Assembly (NCBI RefSeq): GCF_022808855.1
Contig: NZ_JAKZLF010000010.1
Coordinates: 62,001-126,000 of the forward strand
Source: Anaeromyxobacter soli
GTDB lineage: Bacteria; Myxococcota; Myxococcia; Myxococcales; Anaeromyxobacteraceae
Direction: 5' to 3'
DNA length: 64,000 nucleotides
Positions 52,096-60,963 of this stretch are shown one piece after another (the stretch's first letter is position 1; each line of letters opens with the position of its first letter). Below the pieces are notes generated by a model. The model was not told where the DNA came from. It ran no database searches and saw only the letters and a program-made list of their open reading frames with translations. The translations under genes and the position numbers were made by a program.

Positions 52096-52836
52096 TCACT
52101 CCAGGACGAAGGTGTAGGTGAAGCGGATCTCGGTCTCGACGGCCTCGCCCTCGAGCAGGGGAGGCGTGAAGCGGAAGCGGAGCGCGGCGGCCCGGGCGGC
52201 CTCGCCGAGGGCGGCGCCCGGCGCGGAGAGGAGGCGCGCCGCCGCGACCCGGCCCTCGGCGTCGATCCGCAGGAGCAGCACGACCTGCCCCTCGAGCCCC
52301 TCCCGCCGGGCCTCCGGGGGATACGGGATCTCCGGCCGCTCGAGGAGGCGGGGCTGCGCGGAGAGCCGGGCGGGCGCGGAGCGCGGGGCGGCGTACGGCT
52401 TCACCGAGGCGGGATCGGCGGCGGTCTCCGAGGCCCTGCCGTGGAGCGTGTTCCCGACGCCCACCGCGAAGCCGCCGCCGGTCGCGGTCGAGGAGAGCGA
52501 CACTCCGACGCGGGGGACCGCGCGCGCCGGCGCGGCGGGCGGCGGCGCTTCGTTCGGGGGCGGCGGTGGAGGCGGCTCGGCCGGAGGTGGCGGCAGCCTC
52601 GCGATCGCGACCCGGCGCGGCGCAGGCCGCTCCGACGGTGGAGGAGGCGTCGGGGCGGGGGCGGGCGGCGGAGGGGCGGCCTCGAACTCGACCACCACGG
52701 GCGCGGCCCTTGCGGCCTGACGCGGCTCGAGGCGACCGGCCCAGGCGAACCCGCCGGCGTGGAGCGCCAGCGAGGCCAGCGCCATCGCGGCGAGCGTGCG
52801 GCCCCGCGGCGGACCGTCGGAAGGCGCCGGGGTCAC
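52096..52836 (-). CDS. tonB: Energy transducer TonB
   Basis: A 246-residue TonB: one N-terminal helix (about 14-34), a Pro-rich periplasmic spacer (about 50-105), and a C-terminal TonB domain with PEIPYPPEARREGLEGQVVL and RFRFTPPLLEGEAVETEIRF. It couples ExbBD proton flow to the receptor encoded next. The start is a GTG whose GTGA overlaps the exbD stop. Confidence 0.93.
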   Translation of the reverse strand: MTPAPSDGPPRGRTLAAMALASLALHAGGFAWAGRLEPRQAARAAPVVVEFEAAPPPPAPAPTPPPPSERPAPRRVAIARLPPPPAEPPPPPPPNEAPPPAAPARAVPRVGVSLSSTATGGGFAVGVGNTLHGRASETAADPASVKPYAAPRSAPARLSAQPRLLERPEIPYPPEARREGLEGQVVLLLRIDAEGRVAAARLLSAPGAALGEAARAAALRFRFTPPLLEGEAVETEIRFTYTFVLE

Positions 52837-53258
52837 GGCGCGCCTTCCCCCGACGCGTCGTGCTCGATCTGGATCGCGAAGCGGGTGAGCCCCTCGCTCT
52901 TCACGAGATCGATCACGGACACCACCTCGCCGTGAGGCACGGCCCGGTCCGCGCCGATGAGCGCCCGCGCGTCGGCGCTCCGCGCGAGCGCCGCGCGCAC
53001 GGCGGCGCGGGCCTCGGCGCGGCCGACGGGCCTTCCGTCGAGGAAGAGCTTCCCGTCCCGATCGAGCGTGAACGCGAGGGTCGGGCCGACGGTCTCGCCG
53101 CCGCTGGCGGCGCGGGGCAGGTCGACCTCGATGCTCTCCTTCACGATGTAGGAGGCGGTGACCATGAAGATGATGAGGAGGACGAGGGTGATGTCGACGA
53201 GGGGCGTCACGTTGATGCCGGTGATCGCCTCGTCGCTGCCGTTCGAGTGGGCGGCCAT
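52833..53258 (-). CDS. exbD: ExbD/TolR biopolymer transporter
   Basis: A 141-residue protein with a single N-terminal helix containing the proton-carrying Asp in NVTPLVDITLVLLIIFMV, the ExbD/TolR hallmark, followed by a periplasmic domain with GRPVGRAEARAAVRAA and IGADRAVPHGEVVSVID. ATG 53258 gives a normal-length protein; GGAG lies 8 bases upstream. It forms the motor with ExbB. Confidence 0.94.
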   Translation of the reverse strand: MAAHSNGSDEAITGINVTPLVDITLVLLIIFMVTASYIVKESIEVDLPRAASGGETVGPTLAFTLDRDGKLFLDGRPVGRAEARAAVRAALARSADARALIGADRAVPHGEVVSVIDLVKSEGLTRFAIQIEHDASGEGAP

Positions 53259-53287
53259 GGTGGGCTCCGGTGCGCTCGCGGCCGCCG

Positions 53288-53986
53288 CTAGGCGGCGCCC
53301 TTCGACTCGTGGGGCTCGGGGCGCCGCGCGGACCTTCCGTGGTCGAGCCGGGCTCGGGCCGCGGCGCGGACGTCGTCGTGCTCGAGGTGCGACGCGAGGG
53401 CGTGGCCGATCGCCTCGGCGCGCGTGATGAGCGTGCGCAGCCAGCGCTGGAAGCCGTTGAACGCGACGACCGCCGGGATGGCCACGAAGATGCCGACCGC
53501 GGTCGCGACGAGCGCCTCCGAGATGCCGGACATCACCGCCGCCGCGCCGGCGCCCTTCGGGCCGCCGACGGCGAGGTCGGAGAAGGCCCGGATGATCCCG
53601 ACCACCGTGCCGAAGAGGCCGAGGAAGGGGGCGTTGTTGCCGAGCGTGCCGAGAAAGGAGAGCCCCCGCTCGTAGCCGAGGCGGCGGTCCGCGATGGTGC
53701 AGGCCACCGCCTCCTGCACCGCGGCGGGGCCGCCGCCGGCGGCGTCGAGCGCCGCCCGCGCCACCTCCGCCTCGAGGCCGCGGCGGCCCTCGATGCGGGC
53801 CCGCGCCTCCTCGAGCCGCCCGTTCATGAGGAGGGTGAGGAGGTCCGGAGAGGTGCGGCGGCGGAGGGCGAAGTACAGGGCCCGCTCGAGGATGACCGTG
53901 ACCGAGGCGGCGGAGAGGGCGACGAGGAGCAGCATCACCCACTCGGCGCCGGCGCGCGTGAAGAGCTCGAAGAGGGACTTCGTCAT
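53288..53986 (-). CDS. exbB: ExbB/TolQ/MotA proton channel
   Basis: A 232-residue protein with three hydrophobic helices (about 15-35, 120-145 and 160-182). The conserved core GLSFLGTLGNNAPFLGLFGT followed by VVGIIRAFSDL and the IPAVVAFN segment identify ExbB/TolQ. It is the first gene of the exbB-exbD-tonB-receptor-lipoprotein operon. ~250 bases separate it from the divergent repeat-protein gene. Confidence 0.94.
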   Translation of the reverse strand: MTKSLFELFTRAGAEWVMLLLVALSAASVTVILERALYFALRRRTSPDLLTLLMNGRLEEARARIEGRRGLEAEVARAALDAAGGGPAAVQEAVACTIADRRLGYERGLSFLGTLGNNAPFLGLFGTVVGIIRAFSDLAVGGPKGAGAAAVMSGISEALVATAVGIFVAIPAVVAFNGFQRWLRTLITRAEAIGHALASHLEHDDVRAAARARLDHGRSARRPEPHESKGAA

Positions 53987-54234
53987 GGGTGACGCTCCGT
54001 TGACCGCGAGAGTGCGGCGCTCGTGTTGTGCGAGGGAACACCGCGGCGCGGAGATCGCGCTACCGCCCCCTCGCCGAGGCGGCGCGGAGCATGGCGGCGG
54101 CAGGTTGCCCCGATCTGGTCGGAGCGTGAAGAAATGTGAATCGTCCGCGCCGCGGTAGCGCGCGCGGCAGGCAGCGGTGTTCCTCCTTCCGACCCCGCCG
54201 ACCGCCCCTCGGCCACGGAAGAAGGACGACGCCC

Positions 54235-55317
54235 ATGCGGAACCCGCTTCGCACCACCCTCGCCGCGCTCGCGGCGGCCGTGCCCGCCCTGGCGCTCGCC
54301 GGCGCGGCGGTCCCGGAGCCCCCCGCGGCCGCCCCGACCGCGCTCCGCGTGGTCCCCGTGGACCTGTCTCTCGTCCCGCCGCTCAGCCTGAACGGTGAGG
54401 GGCGGGTGGAGAACCACCTCTCGATCGGCGTGGTGGCCCGCTCCACCGTCCTGCGCGGCCTGGCGCTCGCGCCGGTGCACCTCGCCGACGAGGACGTCTC
54501 GGGCGCGCAGGTGACCTGGGCCGCGGCCAGCGCGGGCGGGGTCGTGCGCGGCGTGCAGCTCGCGACCGTCACCACGGTGGCGCGAGATCTCCGCGGCCTC
54601 CAGGCGTCGCAGATCGTGAACGTGGTCCGCGGCGGCGGGGAGGGCGTCCAGCTCGGCGGCGCGGCCAACGTCGCGCGACGCCTCGACGGCCTCCAGGCGG
54701 CGGCGGTCAACGTCGCCGGCGGGGTGCGCGGGGTGCAGCTCGCCGTGGTGAACGTGGGCGGCGAGGTGAGCGGGACGCAGCTCGGGCTCGTGAACGTGGC
54801 CCGCCGCGTGCGCGGCGCGCAGGTCGGGCTCGTGAACCTCGCCGAGGAGGCGGAGGGCTCGGTGGGCGTCCTCGCGCTCGTGCGGAACGGCCGCCACGAG
54901 GTGGAGCTCTACGCGACCGAGCTCACGCCGCTCGCCGCTGGCGTGCGGCTCGGCGGGCGGCGCGCCTACGGCGTCCTCGGGGCGGGCGTCCAGCCCGACC
55001 CGCAGGAGCGCTCGGGCAAGACGCTCTCCGCCCTGGGCGGCGGCGCCGGCGTCGGGTTCGAGCCGGCGCAGCGCCTCGCGCTCGACCTGGATCTCGTCGC
55101 GCAGGCGGTCTCGCTCGACGGCACCCCCGAGGCGGTGCTCGGGGTCCTCCGCGCGGTGGCAGCCTACCGGCTCACCGAGTGGATGGGGGTCCTCGCCGGC
55201 CCGACGGCGAACGTGCTCGTCTCGGACGAGGACCAGCCCGACCTGCACCTCGGCTGGAAGCTCGGCGGCCGCCACGCGCGCGTGTGGGTGGGCTTCGTCG
55301 CGGGAGTGCGGATCTGA
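54235..55317 (+). CDS. Surface-repeat protein (LA_2272-like repeats)
   Basis: A 360-residue exported protein. After the signal peptide (1 to about 24), a VPVDLSLVPPLSLNGEG block leads to repeats of about 16-18 residues of the form V-x-G-x-Q-x-G-x-V-N-V (about 85-205), reminiscent of the LA_2272 surface-repeat family. A C-terminal beta-rich domain follows (about 215-360). It is a clear paralogue of the C-terminal half of the caspase-like protein at 56689. ATG 54235 is chosen for its signal peptide. Function unknown. Confidence 0.85.
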   Translation: MRNPLRTTLAALAAAVPALALAGAAVPEPPAAAPTALRVVPVDLSLVPPLSLNGEGRVENHLSIGVVARSTVLRGLALAPVHLADEDVSGAQVTWAAASAGGVVRGVQLATVTTVARDLRGLQASQIVNVVRGGGEGVQLGGAANVARRLDGLQAAAVNVAGGVRGVQLAVVNVGGEVSGTQLGLVNVARRVRGAQVGLVNLAEEAEGSVGVLALVRNGRHEVELYATELTPLAAGVRLGGRRAYGVLGAGVQPDPQERSGKTLSALGGGAGVGFEPAQRLALDLDLVAQAVSLDGTPEAVLGVLRAVAAYRLTEWMGVLAGPTANVLVSDEDQPDLHLGWKLGGRHARVWVGFVAGVRI

Positions 55318-55340
55318 CGGCGGTTTCCGGCGCTGCTCAC

Positions 55341-55377
55341 GGCCGGACCGGGGTTCGAGGTAGAAGCTCGTCCGGCC
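55341..55377. promoter_or_regulatory. Inverted repeat upstream of the ECF sigma gene
   Basis: GGCCGGAC at 55341-55348 and GTCCGGCC at 55370-55377 form an 8-bp perfect inverted repeat with a 21-base spacer, between the repeat-protein stop (55317) and the sigma-factor start (55402). Could be an operator or a weak terminator. Confidence 0.4.
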
Positions 55378-55401
55378 CAGGGGCCGGAGAGAGGGGAGCG
55401 G

Positions 55402-55905
55402 GTGGCGGTCGACGTCGACGCGTACTACCGGGACCTCGCGCCGATGGTCCTGCGCCGCTGCCGCCGCCTCCTCCGTGACGAGGAGAGGGCCGTGGACGCC
55501 ATGCACGACACGTTCGTGAACCTGCTCCGGGCGGAGGAGCGGCTCCGCGACGAGGCCCCCGCGTCGCTCCTCCTCCGCATCGCCACCCGCGTCTGCCTGA
55601 ACCTGCTCCGCACGGAGCGGCGCCGGCCGGAGGACCGGGACGAGGCCGCGCTCCTCGCCATCGCGGCGGCGGACGAGCCCGAGGCGCGCTCGCTGTCGCG
55701 CCTCGTCGTCGGACGGCTGCTCGGGCGCGAGCAGGAGTCCACCCGGGTGATGGCGGTGCTCCACTACGTGGACGGCCTGACGCTCGAGGAGGTCGGTCGC
55801 GAGGTGGGGCTCACGGCCGCCGCGGTCCGCAAGCGGCTCGGCGGGCTCCGGCGGCGCGCCGTGGAGCAGGCCGCCGAGGCGCCCACCCAGGAGGTGCAGC
55901 GATGA
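55402..55905 (+). CDS. ECF-type RNA polymerase sigma factor
   Basis: A 167-residue sigma-70 family ECF protein. Region 2 runs from VDAYYRDLAPMVLRRCRRLL through DAMHDTFVNLLR with ASLLLRIATRVCLNLLR, and region 4 contains LHYVDGLTLEEVGREVGLTAAAVRKRL, a helix-turn-helix. The start is GTG with GAGAGGGGAG upstream. The next gene overlaps by four bases (ATGA) and is an anti-sigma-like membrane protein, followed by the caspase-like protease. Confidence 0.92.
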   Translation: MAVDVDAYYRDLAPMVLRRCRRLLRDEERAVDAMHDTFVNLLRAEERLRDEAPASLLLRIATRVCLNLLRTERRRPEDRDEAALLAIAAADEPEARSLSRLVVGRLLGREQESTRVMAVLHYVDGLTLEEVGREVGLTAAAVRKRLGGLRRRAVEQAAEAPTQEVQR

Positions 55906-56678
55906 GCCCGGATCGCGTTCCCGACTACCTGGTCGAGCGGCTCCACGCCGGCGACCTCCCGCCCGACGAGGCCGCCCGCGTACGGGGCCGCCTCGAGGCG
56001 GAGAAGGGCGTGCGCCGGCTCGAGGCGCTCGCGCGCGACGCCGCGGCGTTCCGCGAGGCTCACCCGCCTGGCCCCGCGCTCGGGGAGATCCGCCGCCGCG
56101 CGGCGCTCGCCGCGAGCGCGCCGCGGCCCTCCCGGCGGCGGCCGCTGCTGCTCGTCCCCATCGCGGCAGCGGTGGCGGTGGCGTCAGCGCTCGTGCTGCA
56201 CGTCATCCCGTCCGGCCTTCTCACGCCGCGCTCCGCCATCGAGGACACCCGCCTCAAGGGCCTCGCGCCGCGCCTCGAGGTGCACCGCAGCCGGCCGGAC
56301 GCCGGGCCCGAGGAGCTCCGCGACGGCGCGGCGGCGCGGGCGGGAGACCTCCTGCAGCTCTCGTACGTGGCGGCGGGCAGGCCGTTCGGGGCGGTGGTCT
56401 CGGTGGACGGCCGCGGGATCGTGACGCTCCACTGGCCCGAGGAGGGCGGCCCCGCCGCCCCGCTCGCGGGGACGGGCGCGGTGCCGCTCCCCCACGCCTA
56501 CCTCCTCGACGACGCGCCCGGGTTCGAGCGGTTCTTCCTCGTGACGGGCGCCGCCGCCTTCGACTCCGCGACGGCGGTGGAGGCCGCGCGACGGCTGGCC
56601 GCCTCCGGCCGCGCCCGCGAGGATCCCCTCGTCCTCCCCGCGGGCCTCGAGCAGCACGCCCTCCTCCTCGTGAAGTGA
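55902..56678 (+). CDS. Probable membrane anti-sigma factor
   Basis: A 258-residue protein with a helical cytoplasmic N-terminus (VERLHAGDLPPDEAARVRGR, typical of anti-sigma domains but without the HxxxCxxC zinc site), one transmembrane helix (about 80-102) and a periplasmic domain of ~150 residues (AGDLLQLSYVAAGRPFGAVV ... RFFLVTGAAAF). The latter part resembles DUF4384-like ligand domains. Position after and overlapping an ECF sigma gene makes the anti-sigma role a strong inference. Confidence 0.8.
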   Translation: MSPDRVPDYLVERLHAGDLPPDEAARVRGRLEAEKGVRRLEALARDAAAFREAHPPGPALGEIRRRAALAASAPRPSRRRPLLLVPIAAAVAVASALVLHVIPSGLLTPRSAIEDTRLKGLAPRLEVHRSRPDAGPEELRDGAAARAGDLLQLSYVAAGRPFGAVVSVDGRGIVTLHWPEEGGPAAPLAGTGAVPLPHAYLLDDAPGFERFFLVTGAAAFDSATAVEAARRLAASGRAREDPLVLPAGLEQHALLLVK

Positions 56679-56688
56679 GAGCCCCGAC

Positions 56689-58794
56689 ATGATTCGACCC
56701 GTCCTCGCGCTCGCCGCCGTCCTCCTCGCCGGCGCCGCCGCCGCACAGGGGCCGTCCCGCGCCGAGCCGCCCGGCGCGGTGCGCCGGCTCGCCCTCGTGG
56801 CGGGCGCCAACGACGGCGGCCCCGCGCGCCCGCGGCTCCGCTACGCGATCTCCGACGCGGAGCGGGTCGCGCGGGTGCTGCAGCAGATGGGCGGCGTCGC
56901 CGGCGAGGACACGATCGTGCTCCTCGACCCGGGCGAGGCCAGCCTGCGCGCGGCCCTCGAGGAGCTCCGCTCGCGCGTGAGGCGCGCGCGCGCCGGCGGG
57001 CGCACGGAGGTGCTCTTCTACTACTCCGGCCACTCCGACGAGGAGGGGCTGCTCCTGCGCGGCGCGCGCGTCCCGTATGGAGAGCTCAGGCGGTGGCTCA
57101 CGGAGCTCGGCGCCGACATCCGCATCGCGATCCTCGACTCGTGCTCGTCGGGCTCCTTCACCCGCGGGAAGGGAGGCGCCCGCGCCGCGCCGTTCCTGGT
57201 GGACGCCTCGTCGCGGGTGAGCGGTCAGGTGATCCTGACGTCCAGCTCGGCCGACGAGGCCTCCCAGGAGTCGGACCGGGTCGGCGCGTCGTTCTTCACC
57301 CACGCCCTCGTCACCGGCCTGCGCGGCGCGGCCGACGCGAGCCAGGACGGCAAGGTCACGCTCTCGGAGGTCTACCAGTTCGCGTTCGACGAGACGCTCG
57401 CGCGGACGGAGCGGACCCGCGGCGGCCCGCAGCACGCGGTCTGGGACATCCAGCTCGTCGGCGCGGGCGAGGTGGTGCTCACGGATCTGCGCGGCTCGGG
57501 CGCGACGCTCGTCCTGCCGGCCGCGGCGGCGGGCCGGTTCTTCGTGCGCGACTCCGGCGAGCGGCTCGTCGCGGAGCTGCGCAAGCACCCCGGCCGCCCG
57601 CTGGAGCTGGCCCTCGACCCGGGCGGTTACCGCGTCTCCCGCGAGGAGGACGGGCGCCTCGTGGAGGCGCGCGTCGCGCTCACCCAGGGCGGCCGGACCG
57701 AGCTCGCCGGCGCGGGCTTCGCCGCGGTGCCGCGGGAGCTGACGGCGCTCCGCGGCGACGGGGTGGAGGAGCTCGCGCGCGTGCCGGTGGACCTCTCGAT
57801 CTTCCCGCCCGTGTCGTTCAACGGCGATCGCTACGTCGTGAACCGCCTCCAGCTCGGCCTCATCGCCTCGCGCACGACCCGGCTGCGCGGGATCGGGCTC
57901 GCGCCGGTGCTCTGGGCGGACGAGGACGTGGTGGGCGGCTTCTTCTCGTACATCGGGAGCTCCGCGCGCGGCCGCGTCACCGGCGTGCAGGTGGGGATGG
58001 TCGCGAACGTGGCCGGCTCGCTCCGGGGCGTGCAGCTCACCCAGGGCCTGAACCTGGTGCGGGGCGACGTCGTCGGCTGGCAGCACTCCAGCGTGAGCTG
58101 GGCGGCGGGAGCGGTGACCGGGCTCCAGTCCGCGCTCGTGGGCTACGCCGGGTCCGTCTCGGGGGCGCAGCTCGCGCTCGCCTCGGTGTCGGGCGAGGTG
58201 CACGGCGCGCAGATCGGGCTCGTGAACGTGGGGAGCGGCGTGCGCGGCGTGCAGGTCGGGCTCGTGAACGTGGGCGGCCACGTCCGCGGGGCGCAGCTCG
58301 GGCTCGTGAACGTCGCCGACGGCCTGGACGGCGTGTCGCTCCGGCTCCTCCCCATCGTCCGCGGCGGCGAGCACAAGCTCCTCGTCCTGGGCGACGAGAA
58401 CGGGATCCTCTCCGCCGGGCTCCTGCTCGGGAGCCGCGCGTTCCACACGATCCTCTCCGCCGGCGCGCAGCGCGCCGACAGCGGCGGGCGTCTCTGGTCC
58501 GGCTTCGGGCTCGGCGCGCACCAGGCCCGCGGCCGGTTCCTGCTGGACGTGGATCTCCTGAGCCAGCAGGCGGTGGACGCGGGCGCGAACGTGCTCGCCA
58601 CGGCGCGGGTGCTCGCCGGGTGGCAGGTCACGCGGAGCGTGGCGGTGGTGGCGGGGCCGAGCGCGAGCCTGTTCTGGGCGGAGGAGGGCTTCCGCCCGGG
58701 CCTGGGCGGCCTGCTCGAGCACGACCTCGGCGCGGACGGCGGCCGGCGGGCCTGGCTGGGCTTCGCGGCGGGGCTGCGGCTCGGGCCGCCGTGA
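56689..58794 (+). CDS. Secreted caspase-like protease with surface-repeat C-terminus
   Basis: A 701-residue exported protein. Signal peptide (1 to about 19). A caspase/metacaspase-type C14 domain (about 30-255) has its dyad visible: His115 in YYSGHSDEEG and Cys152 in ILDSCSSGSF. A PEGA-like beta domain follows (about 262-345). A repeat region (about 428-548) has ~16-residue units such as RGVQVGLVNVGG and HGAQIGLVNV, then a beta-rich C-terminal domain. Residues 365-700 are paralogous to the protein at 54235. It begins 10 bases after the anti-sigma gene. Surface or periplasmic proteolysis under ECF control is inferred; the substrate is unknown. Confidence 0.9.
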   Translation: MIRPVLALAAVLLAGAAAAQGPSRAEPPGAVRRLALVAGANDGGPARPRLRYAISDAERVARVLQQMGGVAGEDTIVLLDPGEASLRAALEELRSRVRRARAGGRTEVLFYYSGHSDEEGLLLRGARVPYGELRRWLTELGADIRIAILDSCSSGSFTRGKGGARAAPFLVDASSRVSGQVILTSSSADEASQESDRVGASFFTHALVTGLRGAADASQDGKVTLSEVYQFAFDETLARTERTRGGPQHAVWDIQLVGAGEVVLTDLRGSGATLVLPAAAAGRFFVRDSGERLVAELRKHPGRPLELALDPGGYRVSREEDGRLVEARVALTQGGRTELAGAGFAAVPRELTALRGDGVEELARVPVDLSIFPPVSFNGDRYVVNRLQLGLIASRTTRLRGIGLAPVLWADEDVVGGFFSYIGSSARGRVTGVQVGMVANVAGSLRGVQLTQGLNLVRGDVVGWQHSSVSWAAGAVTGLQSALVGYAGSVSGAQLALASVSGEVHGAQIGLVNVGSGVRGVQVGLVNVGGHVRGAQLGLVNVADGLDGVSLRLLPIVRGGEHKLLVLGDENGILSAGLLLGSRAFHTILSAGAQRADSGGRLWSGFGLGAHQARGRFLLDVDLLSQQAVDAGANVLATARVLAGWQVTRSVAVVAGPSASLFWAEEGFRPGLGGLLEHDLGADGGRRAWLGFAAGLRLGPP

Positions 58795-58804
58795 GCGGCG
58801 CGCG

Positions 58805-60823
58805 TCAGCCGCCGGGCTGGAGCGCGGCGAGCTCCTCCTGCGCCGCCTCCCACTCTCCGTAAAGCCTCGCGAGCTCCTCCTTCGCCGCGTGCTGCCGCTC
58901 GATGAGCGGCTTCGCGCGCGCGAAGTCCTGGTACAGCGCCGGGTCGGCGAGCGCCTCGGTCGCCTCGCGCTCCTCCTGCTCCAGCCCCTCGATGCGGGCC
59001 TCCAGCGCGGCGATGCGATCGCGGAGCGGCTTCTCCAGCCGGTAGCGGGCGTTGCGCGCCTCGGCCTCGAGCCGGCGGCGCTCCCTGTCGCTCGCGGGCG
59101 CCGCCGCCGCCCCGGGACCCGTCCGAGCGGGGTCGCCGCTCGCGCCCGCGGCCGCCGCGGCGGCCTCGAGCTCCTTCTGGTGGTAGAGCCAGTCGTCGAG
59201 GTTCCCGGGGAACGGCAGGATCCCGCCGTCCTTCACCTCCCAGATCACCGTCGCGAGCTGGTTCAGGAAGCTCCGGTTGTGCGAGACGAAGAGGAGCGTC
59301 CCGCCGTAGCCCTTCAGCGCCTGGATGAGCGCCTCCGACGAGTCGAGGTCGAGGTGGTTCGTCGGCTCGTCGAGCACGAGCAGGTTCGCCGGCACGAGCA
59401 GGAGCTTCGCGAGCGCGACGCGCGCCCGCTCGCCGCCGGACAGCACGCCGAGCTTCTTCTCGACGTCGTCGCCGGAGAAGAGGAACGAGCCGGCGACGCC
59501 GCGCACGTACGCCTCGCCCTGTTCCGGGACGAGATCCCAGAGCGTGTCGAGGACGGTGCGCTCGGGATCGAGCGCGCCGAAGGTGCGCATCGCGCCCTCG
59601 GCGTCGCCGTCGTGCTCCGCGCGCTCGAAATGATGCTGGGCGAAGTAGCCGGCGAGGACGCCGTGGCCGAGCTTCACCTCGCCCGCGTCGGAGGCGAGCT
59701 CGCCCGCCACGAGCTTGAGGAGCGTGGACTTGCCCGCGCCGTTCGCGCCGATGACGCCGACGCGCTCGCCGCGCTGGATGGCGGCGTCGAGCGAGCGGTA
59801 GACGACGCGCGGCCCGAACGCCTTCCGGACGCCCTCGAGCCTGAGCACCTCCCGGCCGGAGCGCGGCGCCTCGGCGAAGCGGAAGCGGACCGTGGCGCGG
59901 TGCTCGAGCACCTGCACCTCGTCCATCTTCTCGAGCAGCTTCTCCTTCGACTTCGCCTGGCGCGCCTTGGTCGCCTTGGCGCCGAACCGCTCGATGAACT
60001 CCTCGAGCTGCGCGCGCTTCGCGCCCTGCCGCTTGGCCTCCGCGAGGAGCCGCTCCTCCTCCTGCGCGCGCTGGCGCTTGTAGTCCTCGTAGTCGCCGGT
60101 GTACGCGCGCAGCCCCTCCGGCTCGAGCGCGAGCACGCGGTCGATCTGCCGGTTCAGGAACTCGCGGTCGTGCGACACGAGCAGGAGCGCCCGCCGCGAG
60201 CCGCGCAGGAACGCGTCGAACCACTCGAGGGTGGGGACGTCGAGGTGGTTCGTGGGCTCGTCGAGGAGCAGCAGGTCGGGATCCTGGAGCAGCAGCCCGG
60301 CGAGGGCGGCGCGCATCTTCCAGCCGCCCGAGAACGTCCGGGCGGGCCGCCCGAGATCGTCCGCCGTGAACGCGAGCCCGCCGAGGATGCGCTCGGCGCG
60401 GTGCCGCCCGAAGCGCTCCTCGAAGTGATCGAGCGCCTGGTGCAGCTCGGCGAGCGCGGCGGAGAGCTCGAGCTGCTCCTCCGGCGTGCCCGCCGCGGCG
60501 AGCGCGTCCTCCGCGGCGCGGAGCCGGCGCTCGAGGTCGGCGCGGCCGGGGACGGTGGCGAGGACGGCGTCGACGAGCGGCAGGTCGGGGAGCGCCGCGA
60601 CGTCCTGCGGGAGGTAGCCCACGCGGGCGCCGCGGCGAAGGACGAGGTCGCCCGAGTCCGGGGAGAGCTGCCCGGCGAGGATGCGCATGAGCGACGACTT
60701 GCCGGTGCCGTTCGCGCCGACGAGGCCGATCCGGTCCTGCGGGCCGATGGCGAAGCTCTCCTCGTCGAGGAGGACCTTCGGCCCGTAGGCGAGGGAGAGC
60801 GCGTTTCCGGCGACGAGGCTCAT
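58805..60823 (-). CDS. ABC-F family ATPase
   Basis: A 672-residue soluble twin-ATPase. NBD1 has Walker A GANGTGKSS, signature FSGGWKMR and Walker B LLLLDEPTNHLD. NBD2 has Walker A GANGAGKST, signature LSGGERAR and LLVLDEPTNHLD. The linker of charged helices (about 240-310) and a C-terminal coiled coil (about 585-668) are typical of Uup/YheS-type ABC-F proteins that act on the ribosome rather than in transport. ATG 60823; convergent with the caspase gene with a 10-base gap. Confidence 0.94.
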   Translation of the reverse strand: MSLVAGNALSLAYGPKVLLDEESFAIGPQDRIGLVGANGTGKSSLMRILAGQLSPDSGDLVLRRGARVGYLPQDVAALPDLPLVDAVLATVPGRADLERRLRAAEDALAAAGTPEEQLELSAALAELHQALDHFEERFGRHRAERILGGLAFTADDLGRPARTFSGGWKMRAALAGLLLQDPDLLLLDEPTNHLDVPTLEWFDAFLRGSRRALLLVSHDREFLNRQIDRVLALEPEGLRAYTGDYEDYKRQRAQEEERLLAEAKRQGAKRAQLEEFIERFGAKATKARQAKSKEKLLEKMDEVQVLEHRATVRFRFAEAPRSGREVLRLEGVRKAFGPRVVYRSLDAAIQRGERVGVIGANGAGKSTLLKLVAGELASDAGEVKLGHGVLAGYFAQHHFERAEHDGDAEGAMRTFGALDPERTVLDTLWDLVPEQGEAYVRGVAGSFLFSGDDVEKKLGVLSGGERARVALAKLLLVPANLLVLDEPTNHLDLDSSEALIQALKGYGGTLLFVSHNRSFLNQLATVIWEVKDGGILPFPGNLDDWLYHQKELEAAAAAAGASGDPARTGPGAAAAPASDRERRRLEAEARNARYRLEKPLRDRIAALEARIEGLEQEEREATEALADPALYQDFARAKPLIERQHAAKEELARLYGEWEAAQEELAALQPGG

Positions 60824-60834
60824 GAGGCGCGAGG

Positions 60835-60862
60835 AGTTAACGTTTCTTCAAGCCGCGAACAA
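60835..60862 (-). promoter_or_regulatory. Candidate promoter for the ABC-F gene
   Basis: Minus-strand TTGTTC (60862-60857) and TTAACT (60840-60835) are separated by 16 bases in an AT-richer patch directly upstream of the ABC-F start. They resemble -35 and -10 elements; the transcript would have a very short leader. Confidence 0.35.
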
Positions 60863-60963
60863 GCCCGCTCAACGCGGGGCGCCCATCCTCCGTACCGTCG
60901 GCACGCCTCTCAGGGCGGCCGCGACCGGCGCTCTAGCCGCGCCGGACGAGAGGAGAACAGCAC

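Noticed and set aside
49877-52117. 746-residue plus-strand frame opposite the TonB receptor
   Set aside because: Shadow frame without family features.
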